NCBI GenBank assembly: GCA_003164815.1
Contig: PLUF01000051.1
Coordinates: 55,294-119,293 of the forward strand
DNA from: Candidatus Gagatemarchaeum stordalenia
GTDB taxonomy: Archaea > Thermoproteota > Nitrososphaeria > Nitrososphaerales > Gagatemarchaeaceae
DNA length: 64,000 nucleotides
Direction: 5' to 3'
This document shows positions 25,809 to 33,232 of this stretch, in pieces (position 1 is the stretch's first letter; every line of letters starts with the position of its first letter). The translations under genes were made by a program, and so were the position numbers. Below the pieces are notes generated by a model. The model ran no database searches. It was not told the DNA's origin and worked only from the letters and a program-made list of their open reading frames with translations.

Positions 25809-27845
25809 ATGCGCATGAACAAGATATCAAGCGCAGCCGCAATTGTATGCCTGGTCTTTCTGGCCACAGCTCTCACCCCATTTCCATTTGTGAGTGCAGA
25901 TTGGCCAACCTTCCATGGTAATCCATCCCACAGCGGCGCCGGGACAGATAACATGACCGCGACATCCACGTTGCTTTGGAACTTCAGCACCGGCGGACAG
26001 GTTTGGTCGTCCCCCGCCGTCGTGGGAGGCGTAGTTTACTTCGGATCGAATGATGCTAACGTCTATGCTCTAAATGCTACCACCGGCGCCAGAATATGGA
26101 GATTCACGACCGGTTCCGCGGTCGTTTCTTCTCCCACCCTAGTCAACGGCGTGGTCTACATAGGGTCTGGGGACGGCAGAGTCTACGCCCTGCTAGCTGA
26201 TGACGGCGCCGCGGTCTGGAACTTCTCTACCGGCGCCGCAATCAACTCGTCTCCTACGGTCGTTGGAGGCGTGGTCTACATCGGATCCGATAGTGGCAGC
26301 ATCTATGCTCTAAGCGCCAACACCGGCGCAAAAATCTGGAGCTACCCAACCGGCGAGCCGGTCGCTTCGATTCCTGCTGTAGTGGGGGGCGTAGTCTACG
26401 TAGGCTCTGAGAACGGCATCGTCTATGCGTTGAATGCCAATACCGGCACAGAAGTCTGGAGCTACACCACTGGAAATGCGATCTGGTCACCGCCCGCTGT
26501 CGTTGGCGGCGTAGTCTACGTGGGCTCTTGGGATGACAATGTCTATGCCTTGAGCGCCAACACCGGCGCCAAGATATGGAGCTACACTACTGGCGGCTAT
26601 GTTGATTCCTCTCCTGCCGTTGTCGGGGGGACAGTCTACGTAGGCTCGCTGGACGGCAACGTCTATGCCTTGAGCGCCAACAATGGCGCGAGGATTTGGG
26701 AATTCACTACAGGCAATGGCGTCGGGTCATCTGCCGCAGTTGTCGGGGGTGTAGTCTACATAGGCTCTCACGATGGCAGTGTTTATGCCTTGAATGCGAG
26801 CACGGGTGCCAAAGTCTGGAGTTATGCCACCGGTAACGAGATCAGGTCATCTCCAGCTCTTGTTGGTGGTGTGCTCTTTGTTGGTTCTTGGAGCGGCGAC
26901 GTCTATGCCATCGGCAGTTCTTCTACGTCAAGTTCATCCACTACGGGCAGTAGCACATCCCCAACGAATAGCACTTCATCTGTGAGCAGTTCATACACCA
27001 CCAGTTCATCTTCGAGCAACTCGACTGCGGTAGATCTCCTGCAGCAAGTCTGGGTACCAAAGCCAGCGAGCGCGGTGGCGGCGGTGGCGATATTCGCAGT
27101 GTTAGCAGAAGCAGTTTCACTTGCTTACTCTTTTGTTGATAATCCACTTGGGGAACTTGATGGGAAAGCCGGCGGAAAGACCAAGGGATTTCTTCCCGAC
27201 AACATAAAAGACTGGCTTGAGGAGAACATTTCTTCCAGGCGTGAAATTGAGGCGGAGGCGAAGAAAGAACTTACGCTAGTGCCCACAAAGCCTGAAGTCC
27301 TAGCGTACATTACTTCAATCGTCGTTCTGGCACTTTCCTTCTCCTATGTCAAGGTCAGTGCTCTCAGCCAGATATGGGATCTGCTTCCTGTCTTCTTCGC
27401 AACGAGCATTCTGGTCGGCTTTGCACAGAAGTTCTTCTCTATTCTGTTCTTGCGAAGCCGCGGTGTGTGGAGTGAATACAAGATCTGGCCATTCGGACTT
27501 GTTCTCTACCTCATCAGCACTTTCGCCTTCAAGGTCCCTTTCTCGTCACCCACTCGCAGCATTCACCAATCCGAGAAATACACTGAACGGCTGGGCGCTC
27601 TGGCCTCAGCATCTGAAGTCGTTGTCGGCCTCGCCTTCACGGGTCTCTTCTTCCTCCTCTTCCGGGAAGGTTACGCGGCCGTCGGAGGAGCGGGCTTGGC
27701 AATGTGTGTGCTCGGCTCTTTCTCAAGCACCTTTCCCGTGGCTCCGATGAGCGGGAGAGACATCTTCGACCACAGCAAGCTTCTCTGGGTCATACTCTTC
27801 GCTGCTTCGACAGCCATCTTCTGTGGTTGGCTGTTTCTGATGTGA
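25809..27845 (+). CDS. Secreted eight-bladed PQQ-type beta-propeller fused to an inactive M50-like membrane domain
   Basis: 678 residues. It has a signal peptide (KISSAAAIVCLVFLATAL), then eight 40-residue PQQ/BamB-type blades (57-376; each W-x-x-TG ... GGVVYVGS ... YAL-A-TGA), a Ser/Thr linker (about 377-410) and about six or seven membrane segments. The membrane part aligns by eye with M50/site-2 proteases, but HELAH is VGFAQ (536-540) and the PLDG motif is PMSG (646-649), so zinc ligands appear lost. The propeller would face outside and bind protein or ligand. The base composition is lower in GC than its neighbours. The propeller is certain; the M50 relation is tentative. Confidence 0.75.
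   Translation: MRMNKISSAAAIVCLVFLATALTPFPFVSADWPTFHGNPSHSGAGTDNMTATSTLLWNFSTGGQVWSSPAVVGGVVYFGSNDANVYALNATTGARIWRFTTGSAVVSSPTLVNGVVYIGSGDGRVYALLADDGAAVWNFSTGAAINSSPTVVGGVVYIGSDSGSIYALSANTGAKIWSYPTGEPVASIPAVVGGVVYVGSENGIVYALNANTGTEVWSYTTGNAIWSPPAVVGGVVYVGSWDDNVYALSANTGAKIWSYTTGGYVDSSPAVVGGTVYVGSLDGNVYALSANNGARIWEFTTGNGVGSSAAVVGGVVYIGSHDGSVYALNASTGAKVWSYATGNEIRSSPALVGGVLFVGSWSGDVYAIGSSSTSSSSTTGSSTSPTNSTSSVSSSYTTSSSSSNSTAVDLLQQVWVPKPASAVAAVAIFAVLAEAVSLAYSFVDNPLGELDGKAGGKTKGFLPDNIKDWLEENISSRREIEAEAKKELTLVPTKPEVLAYITSIVVLALSFSYVKVSALSQIWDLLPVFFATSILVGFAQKFFSILFLRSRGVWSEYKIWPFGLVLYLISTFAFKVPFSSPTRSIHQSEKYTERLGALASASEVVVGLAFTGLFFLLFREGYAAVGGAGLAMCVLGSFSSTFPVAPMSGRDIFDHSKLLWVILFAASTAIFCGWLFLM
25977..26936 (+). 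repeat. Eight tandem 120-bp units coding beta-propeller blades
   Basis: Each unit starts at a TGG codon of W-x-(F/Y)-x-TG and carries recurring GGCGTGGTCTACRTAGG-like text. All eight are exactly 40 codons with no indels, which suggests duplication and continuing exchange between units. Confidence 0.85.
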
Positions 27846-28095
27846 TGAACAAGTTTGGCCTCGGCGGCCTTCCAATCCCTACGCGCCTTGCCGATTCGGA
27901 CTGCCCAGTCGTGGCAAGCCCAGACTCGCTTGAATAGGGAGAGGTCTCTTGTTGCAAAGTCTGGCAGTTGCACCGTCTCGGTCACTTCGAAGAACGCCGA
28001 CACGGTGGTTGCAAACTGGACCATGGGAGTAGGAGGGTGGTCTTGCCCGGATCCAATGCCTCTCGGAAGGTGTGGGCGTGCGCCTCCGCTTCGGT

Positions 28096-28968
28096 TCACG
28101 GATTGAGCGGAGGGGAGAGCGTGCCTGGGAAGACCGCAGGGAAGAGGCCGCCCTCGTACGCAGGCCTCTTCTCCGAGCCCTCCGTGTTCGCCGCCGGGAA
28201 CTGAGCACACCTCCCGTTGACGAACGAGTCCCCGCCGAAGACCCTCCGGAACGTCGCGTTGCTCTCTGCCTGGAAGAGCCAGGTGTTGAATGTGGACGGG
28301 TTCGGTGAGTAACCTCCGAGCGTAGTCCGGGTCTGCTCGTCCCAGTCCTTCACGGCCTGAGCGTCGTAGGCTGCGCAGAACTCCCCGGACACAAGCGGAG
28401 AGAGGTCGTGCAAGCTCACTCCTGATGGTTCCATCGACGGGCCGTACCCTCCCTCGAGCATCGCCCAGGTCTGCCCTGCCGAAAGAGTGAAGACGAAGCA
28501 GACAATCGATTGAGGGAAGCTATCGAACTGTACGAGCGCCAGAGGCGGGCTGTTCCCCTGGAGCGAATTCTGGGTCAGTGGAGGTGCCCGCCCACTCCCG
28601 TCCAGGAAAGGGGTGTGGAAGGACGCGTTGTTGTAATAGACGCTCCAATACCCGTCCCCAAAGTAGTAAGAGTTCCTGAATAGCATCACCTGCCGCTCGC
28701 TCGAACTGGAGTTCTTGAAGGCCCACACGACGACGCCCCGTCTCCTGTCATACCAACCCCACACCACGTCCACGGAACCCGAGCTGTTGGCGTAGGTGGC
28801 CTCGACCCTCCCGGGTTGCTGCTTGAGCGAGGCCCTCTCCTCTCTCGTAAGAAGCCTAGGAAGGGACAACTCTCGAGATCTCCAGGTTCTGAAACGCCGG
28901 GCGGTATATCTCACTATCGAGTCCGCTGGATCGGCCTCGGTCCCGGTCTGTCCGAAGGTGGGTCGCAT
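28096..28968 (-). CDS. Protein of unknown function
   Basis: 290 residues, not recognised. The N-terminal 60 residues are basic (YTARRFRTWRSRELSLPRLL). The rest is rich in aromatics and beta-like runs (VDVVWGWYDRRRGVVVWAF, VMLFRNSYYFGDGYWSVYY, IVCFVFTLSAGQTWAML). No membrane helix or catalytic motif is clear. AT-rich promoter-like sequence (TATTTAAC) lies about 48 bp upstream of ATG 28968. Codon usage and size support a real gene; function is open. Confidence 0.6.
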   Translation of the reverse strand: MRPTFGQTGTEADPADSIVRYTARRFRTWRSRELSLPRLLTREERASLKQQPGRVEATYANSSGSVDVVWGWYDRRRGVVVWAFKNSSSSERQVMLFRNSYYFGDGYWSVYYNNASFHTPFLDGSGRAPPLTQNSLQGNSPPLALVQFDSFPQSIVCFVFTLSAGQTWAMLEGGYGPSMEPSGVSLHDLSPLVSGEFCAAYDAQAVKDWDEQTRTTLGGYSPNPSTFNTWLFQAESNATFRRVFGGDSFVNGRCAQFPAANTEGSEKRPAYEGGLFPAVFPGTLSPPLNP

Positions 28969-29124
28969 TGACCGCAGACCGAGACCGGATGGAAAGGGGA
29001 CGGTGCGTCAAAGTTAAATACGCAGCCCGAGAATTCTTCCCCTACAGGCAAGCCTCGGTTCGACGACTCAGCGTTTTACGATTCTGATTCTCTGACAAGG
29101 ATCTTCCTGTAGAAGCAAACAAGA

Positions 29125-30357
29125 TTGAGTAATTTCGAAGATATGGAACTCGACCCCGCCCTCCTTAGGGGAATTGCGGGGATGGGGTTCAAGAAGCCGA
29201 CCCCGATCCAAGAGAAGGCCATCGTGCCGCTGATGAAGGGCAAGGACGTGATAGGGCAGGCCAAGACCGGGTCTGGTAAGACGGTCGCGTTCTCGCTCCC
29301 TCTGCTGCAGACTATTGATGTGAGAGACCGTCGAGTCCAGGCGCTGGTCCTGGCGCCCACGCGGGAGCTCGCCGTCCAGATTACGCAGGAGATGAGGAAG
29401 GTCGGCGCGTACACCGGAGTAAGGGTGGTGACGATCTACGGAGGCCAGTCGATAGGTGTCCAGCGCGACGAGCTGAGGCGGGGAGCCCAGGTCGTCGTCG
29501 GGACCACCGGGCGGGTCATCGACCACATCAAGCGCAGGTGGTTGGACCTTGGAGCGGTAAAGTTCGTGGTCCTTGACGAGGCGGACACCATGCTCGACAT
29601 GGGGTTCATCGACGACGTCGACTTCATCCTCGGCCTCATGGCCGATGAGAAGCAGGTGTGCATCTTTTCCGCTACGATGCCAACTAAAATCACTGACCTC
29701 TCGAGGAAGTACATGAACAACCCTGAGAAGATCCTGATAGATTCGGACGAGCCTTCGGTCGAGACGCTAGACCAGTACTTCGCAGTCCTCAAGCACGACG
29801 AGAAGCTCGAGTTCCTCACCGACCTGCTACAGAAGGAGCGACCTGCGAGCGCCATCATCTTCCGCAGGACGAAGCACGGCGCCGACAAGCTCGCGATGGA
29901 CCTTCACAGGAAGGGGTACAAGGTCGTGCCGCTCCACGGGAACCTCTCGCAGAACGACAGAGATCACTACATGAACGCGTTCAGGGACGGCCGAGCCGAC
30001 GTCCTGGTTGCCACCGACATAGCGAGCAGGGGCATCGACGTATCGCAGGTAGCCTGCGTAGTGAACTACGACGTGCCCGTCGACCCGCTGATCTACTTCC
30101 ACAGGGTGGGAAGGACCGCCCGAGCCGGAAGGCAGGGGAAGGCGTACTCGTTCGTCTCGAAGGAGGAGTCGGGCGACTTTGCCCGGATCCTCAGGATGAC
30201 CAAGGCCCCGATAGTACCGATGAGGCCCGAGGACAAGCTGCACACCTTTGACCCGAACCAGTCTAGCAGCCACGGTGGCGGAGGCCGGAGGCCGAACTTC
30301 CGGGGCCAGCAGCGCGGAAGGCAGGGCGACCGGCCGGGCTGGAAGCGCTACCGCTAG
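29125..30357 (+). CDS. DEAD-box RNA helicase
   Basis: 410 residues with the full motif set: Q motif GFKKPTPIQEKAI, Walker A AKTGSGKT, LAPTRELA, DEAD (LDEADTMLDMGF), SAT, and HRVGRTARAGRQG. The C-terminal tail is Gly/Arg rich (GGGGRRPNFRGQQRGRQG), an RNA-binding RGG-like extension. It remodels structured RNA, often in ribosome assembly or cold response. The start is TTG 29125 (MSNFEDMELDP); an ATG at 29143 is the alternative. A likely TATA box (GTTAAATAC) is about 105 bp upstream, so this message may carry a leader. Confidence 0.93.
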   Translation: MSNFEDMELDPALLRGIAGMGFKKPTPIQEKAIVPLMKGKDVIGQAKTGSGKTVAFSLPLLQTIDVRDRRVQALVLAPTRELAVQITQEMRKVGAYTGVRVVTIYGGQSIGVQRDELRRGAQVVVGTTGRVIDHIKRRWLDLGAVKFVVLDEADTMLDMGFIDDVDFILGLMADEKQVCIFSATMPTKITDLSRKYMNNPEKILIDSDEPSVETLDQYFAVLKHDEKLEFLTDLLQKERPASAIIFRRTKHGADKLAMDLHRKGYKVVPLHGNLSQNDRDHYMNAFRDGRADVLVATDIASRGIDVSQVACVVNYDVPVDPLIYFHRVGRTARAGRQGKAYSFVSKEESGDFARILRMTKAPIVPMRPEDKLHTFDPNQSSSHGGGGRRPNFRGQQRGRQGDRPGWKRYR

Positions 30358-30592
30358 GGCGCCCTCTGCTGATATAGTCGGCGAATCCAACTACAGGCGA
30401 CCCGAACCAGACTCCCCTCGAATCAAGGCGGTCGGAGTCTACAAGCTCTTCGGCGAGCCTCATCTCGAGCGTGTGTATTCTTCCGGAGGCCGACGGTCTA
30501 GAATCATTCAATCGCACGAGATGAACCTATCCCGGGCTCCCAAAGGAGAAGGGTGGCGGGCCCGGCCGGATTTGAACCAGCGACCCCCGGCT

Positions 30593-30608
30593 CACTTCAC
30601 GGAGGGTT
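30593..30608 (-). other. tRNA-Arg intron 2 (canonical position 37/38)
   Basis: 16-nt intron. Exon CUUC (32-35) pairs with intron GAAG. The bulges are GG|A and UG|A, the outer helix is the anticodon stem itself, and a short AC/GU closes the intron loop. Confidence 0.88.
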
Positions 30609-30616
30609 CCGAAGGC

Positions 30617-30640
30617 ATGCACGAACCACGGATCGGTTCT
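30617..30640 (-). other. tRNA-Arg intron 1 (noncanonical position 29/30)
   Basis: 24-nt intron in the anticodon stem. Exon GCAU pairs with intron GUGC (central 4-bp helix). The bulges are CG|A and AU|G, the outer helix is AGG/CCU, and the intron hairpin closes with GAACC/GGUUC. This is a full bulge-helix-bulge. Confidence 0.85.
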
Positions 30641-30691
30641 CGATGCCCTATCCATACTAGGCGACGGGCCCGAATGCACACCCAAAACGGA

Positions 30692-30702
30692 GGCTATTAA
30701 CC
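30692..30702 (-). promoter_or_regulatory. TATA-like box of the tRNA-Arg gene, overlapping the mtnA stop
   Basis: Minus-strand GGTTAATAGCC, centred about 26 bp before G1 of the tRNA. Its TAA is the stop codon of mtnA. Confidence 0.6.
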
Positions 30703-31743
30703 AATTGTAGCCTGAAGACTCTCCGCGACCGGCCTTGGTATCAGACCTAGGTCGGTGACGATGCCAGCCACGAGGTCCGGAGGGGTCTTGTCAAAAGCAG
30801 GGTTGGCCACGGGCACTCCCTTCGGGGCGATCCTCCTCCCCTTTACCCTGACGACCTCGTCGTAGGCCCTCTCCTCAATCACTATCTGATCGTGCGTCCT
30901 CTCGAGGTCGAAGGTCGACCTGGGCGCGGCGACGTAGAAAGGCACTGCGTGCCTCTCCGCGAGGACGGCCACCTGGTAAGTCCCTATCTTGTTGAAGACG
31001 TAGCCGTCCCGGGTTATCCTGTCCGCGCCGACGATGACCTTGTCGACCCTGCCGCTGCTCATCATGTACCCCACGGCGGTGTCCGAGATCAGGGTGCAGT
31101 GGAAGCCGTCGCGGACGAGCTCGAACGCCGTCAACCGCGAACCTTGAAGCGCGGGACGGGTCTCGTTCACTATGACCTTCACGCACCTCCCAGCCTCCCG
31201 GGCCGCCCTGATGACGCCGAGCGCCGTGCCGTACCCGACCGTCGCGAGGGCCCCGGCGTTGCACTGGGTCATGACGACGTCGCCGTCCTCGAGCAGGCCT
31301 GCACCGAACGCCCCCAGCCTCTTGTTGGCCTCGACGTCCTCCTCGGCCATCTTCTTCGCCTCTGCGACCGTGGAGTCCCGTATGCCGCTGACGGTGGGCC
31401 CCGACTTCCTTGCGACCGCGACGACCCTGTCGATCCCCCAGAAGAGGTTCACGGCAGTGGGGCGGGTCTTCCTCAGACCCTCGGCCGCCCTCTCGATCTC
31501 CTTCAGGAGCTGGTCGCGGTCCTCGGCGTGGGAGCGGTCCGCGGCTAGCGCGACCCCCATCGCGGCCGCCACCCCGATTGCAGGAGCGCCCCTCACGACC
31601 ATACGCCTGATCGCGTCGGCGACGCCCTCCCACGAGTCGTAGCTCTTGTAGACCAGCCTCTGGGGTAGGGCGGTCTGGTCGATCATCTTAACGGTCCCTT
31701 CTTCCCACATAACCGTCCGGAGGGAGAAGAAGTTCTCTCTCAA
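30697..31743 (-). CDS. mtnA: S-methyl-5-thioribose-1-phosphate isomerase
   Basis: 348 residues of the aIF2B-like isomerase fold: RGAPAIGVAAAMG, the catalytic cysteine in TQCNAGALAT, catalytic aspartate in VGADRI, NKIGTYQVA and NPAFDKTPP. The enzyme converts methylthioribose 1-phosphate to methylthioribulose 1-phosphate in methionine salvage. TTG 31743 is about 31 bp after the TATA-like CTTTTAGA, supporting a leaderless start; an internal ATG at residue 12 is the alternative. The related ribose-1,5-bisphosphate isomerase is less likely given the TQCNAG motif. Confidence 0.88.
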   Translation of the reverse strand: MRENFFSLRTVMWEEGTVKMIDQTALPQRLVYKSYDSWEGVADAIRRMVVRGAPAIGVAAAMGVALAADRSHAEDRDQLLKEIERAAEGLRKTRPTAVNLFWGIDRVVAVARKSGPTVSGIRDSTVAEAKKMAEEDVEANKRLGAFGAGLLEDGDVVMTQCNAGALATVGYGTALGVIRAAREAGRCVKVIVNETRPALQGSRLTAFELVRDGFHCTLISDTAVGYMMSSGRVDKVIVGADRITRDGYVFNKIGTYQVAVLAERHAVPFYVAAPRSTFDLERTHDQIVIEERAYDEVVRVKGRRIAPKGVPVANPAFDKTPPDLVAGIVTDLGLIPRPVAESLQATIG

Positions 31744-31831
31744 GTCGTAGGCGCGGACCCTCGGCGCGTCTAAAAGAGTTTCCCGGGCTTGAAACGCTTA
31801 TTATCGCACCGGAGACGCGACTTCAGGAAAA

Positions 31832-32377
31832 TTGGAGAGTCAGGAGAAGACGGCCGAGGTCTTGGACGCCCTACTGAAGGGCGAGAAGGTCGTCGTCGAG
31901 GACAGCGGCAGGTTTGGCGAGCTCGAGCAGGTCGGCTACGGCGAGAGGGAGGGGAAGAAGCTGGTCCTCAAGGACTACGAGGCGCTCTATCTGCTCTTCA
32001 GCGGCAGGCTCAACCTGAAGGACGACCGAGGAAGGAAGGTCTCGTTCAACCAGCTTGCTGAGGTCAGCCAAGCCCGGGCCGGGGACGCCTGGACCAAGTT
32101 CATCATCTACAGGGATCTGAGGTCGAGGGGCTACATAGTGAAGGACGGGTTTGGATTCGGGACGGATCTGAGGGTCTACGAGAGGGGGGATTTTCCCGAG
32201 AAGGCTGCGAAGTTCGTGGTCTTCGCCCTCGACGAGGGCACCGAGAGGGAGGTGGAGGAGCTCAGCGACTCCGTGCGCCAGATAGTGAAGATGGGGAAGG
32301 AGGCGATCGTCGCCGTCATAGAGAGGAGGGGAGAGGTCATCTACTACAAGGTCGGCAGGGCCAACTTCCACAAGTAG
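31832..32377 (+). CDS. endA: tRNA-splicing endonuclease family protein (EndA-like), catalytic histidine missing
   Basis: 181 residues. The C-terminal nuclease domain is typical (FIIYRDLRSRGYIVKDGFGFGTDLRVYERG; IVAVIERRGEVIYYKV). The catalytic Tyr is Y116 and the Lys is K156. The His expected ten residues after Tyr is alanine (A126, in EKAAKF). EndA cleaves bulge-helix-bulge introns; subunits lacking catalytic residues usually serve as structural partners in alpha2-beta2 enzymes. A catalytic partner should then exist elsewhere. TTG start 31832 has TTATTATCG about 30 bp upstream. The stop overlaps the next start. Confidence 0.85.
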   Translation: MESQEKTAEVLDALLKGEKVVVEDSGRFGELEQVGYGEREGKKLVLKDYEALYLLFSGRLNLKDDRGRKVSFNQLAEVSQARAGDAWTKFIIYRDLRSRGYIVKDGFGFGTDLRVYERGDFPEKAAKFVVFALDEGTEREVEELSDSVRQIVKMGKEAIVAVIERRGEVIYYKVGRANFHK

Positions 32378-33231
32378 TGTTACGATTGAGCCTCCGGGCC
32401 TTCGTCTCAATCTTGAGACCGATCAACTGCGCCATGATTGGGTTCGCCGTTATAGTAGGCGCGTTCGTCTCGAAGCCCCCGACTGTCGATGTTGCGGGCC
32501 TCGTGTTAGGTTTCGTCACCGGCTTCGCCATCTGCGGGTACTCCATGGTGATCAACGACTACTACGACATCGAGGTGGACAGGGTCAACCAGCCGGACCG
32601 GCCCCTGCCGAGCGGACTGGTCACGCCACGGGGGGCACTCGGGTTCGCTGTGGTCATGCTCGCTATTGGTCTCATCGCCTCGGTCGTCCTGCTGAGCTGG
32701 GGCGCCCTAGCCGTTGCCCTGGTATACGCGTTGCTTTCGTGGCTCTACAACTACAGGGCGAAGAAGTACGGGCTCTCGGGCAACCTCATCGTTGCCTCTT
32801 CGCTCGCGATTCCCTTCATCTATGGGGGCCTGGTCTCAGGGGGGAGCGTAACGAGCTCGCTCCTCCTCTTCATGGCCGGGACCGCGTTCCTCTCTGGCGT
32901 CGGCAGAGAGGTGGTCAAGGCGATGGCTGATACGGTCGGAGATGAGAAGAGGGGCATAAGGTCGTTCGCTCGGGTCCACGGGATGAGACAGGCCTCGGTC
33001 GCTGGCGCCGCGTTCTTCCTCGCCTCCGTAGTCTCGAGCCTGATACCACTACTCGTGCTCTCTGTCAGCCTGTTCTACAGGTTCGGTGTGATAATCCCCG
33101 ACGTCGCATTCATCTATCTCGCCTACGAGATTCTCAGCAGCCCAACCGCCGAGCGCGCTCTGAAAGTCAAGAAGCGGGCGCTCATGGGTATGCTAATAGG
33201 CCTCATCGTCTTCATAGGCGGGGCCTTCTAG
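32377..33231 (+). CDS. Digeranylgeranylglyceryl phosphate synthase (UbiA family)
   Basis: 284-residue membrane prenyltransferase with about nine hydrophobic segments, first Asp motif NDYYDIEVDRVNQPDRPLPSG and second motif DTVGDEKRG. The archaeal DGGGP synthase adds the second geranylgeranyl chain to glycerol phosphate in membrane lipid synthesis. The GTG at 32377 overlaps the endonuclease stop by one base; TTG 32386 is possible. The RFC large subunit gene starts one base after the stop, so lipid, splicing and replication genes share a unit. Confidence 0.88.
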   Translation: MLRLSLRAFVSILRPINCAMIGFAVIVGAFVSKPPTVDVAGLVLGFVTGFAICGYSMVINDYYDIEVDRVNQPDRPLPSGLVTPRGALGFAVVMLAIGLIASVVLLSWGALAVALVYALLSWLYNYRAKKYGLSGNLIVASSLAIPFIYGGLVSGGSVTSSLLLFMAGTAFLSGVGREVVKAMADTVGDEKRGIRSFARVHGMRQASVAGAAFFLASVVSSLIPLLVLSVSLFYRFGVIIPDVAFIYLAYEILSSPTAERALKVKKRALMGMLIGLIVFIGGAF

Positions 33232-33232
33232 A

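Larger units (their letters stand above)
30557..30671 (-). tRNA. tRNA-Arg (anticodon UCG) with two introns
   Basis: Acceptor GGGCCCG (30671-30665) pairs fully with CGGGCCC (30564-30558). The D stem is GCCU/GGGC with G18G19 and A20. The T arm is GCUGG-UUCAAAU-CCGGC, the discriminator is G73 (30557), and CCA is encoded at 30556-30554. Two introns must be removed. Intron 1, 30617-30640 (24 nt), lies between positions 29 and 30. Intron 2, 30593-30608 (16 nt), lies at the canonical 37/38. The spliced anticodon stem is UCGGC/GCCGG with loop CUUCGGA, giving anticodon UCG. Both introns fold into bulge-helix-bulge motifs. It reads CGA codons. Confidence 0.9.

Noticed and set aside
25486..25818. Rightward 110-codon frame before the propeller gene
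   Set aside because: It overlaps the propeller start, has atypical composition and no recognisable fold; a TATA-like box lies inside it.
27671..28210. Leftward 179-codon frame between the propeller gene and the 290-residue gene
   Set aside because: The middle looks protein-like (VQFATTVSAFFEVTETVQLPD), but the frame overlaps the propeller gene by 175 bp, the 290-residue gene by about 115 bp, and has no promoter or family match. A decayed gene remnant is possible.
30608..30616. Alternative anticodon GCC or CCG for the intron-containing tRNA
   Set aside because: Those readings require loops without U33 or mispaired stems; only the two-intron form gives a full stem, U33 and standard BHB motifs, with A20 and G73 as in Arg tRNAs.
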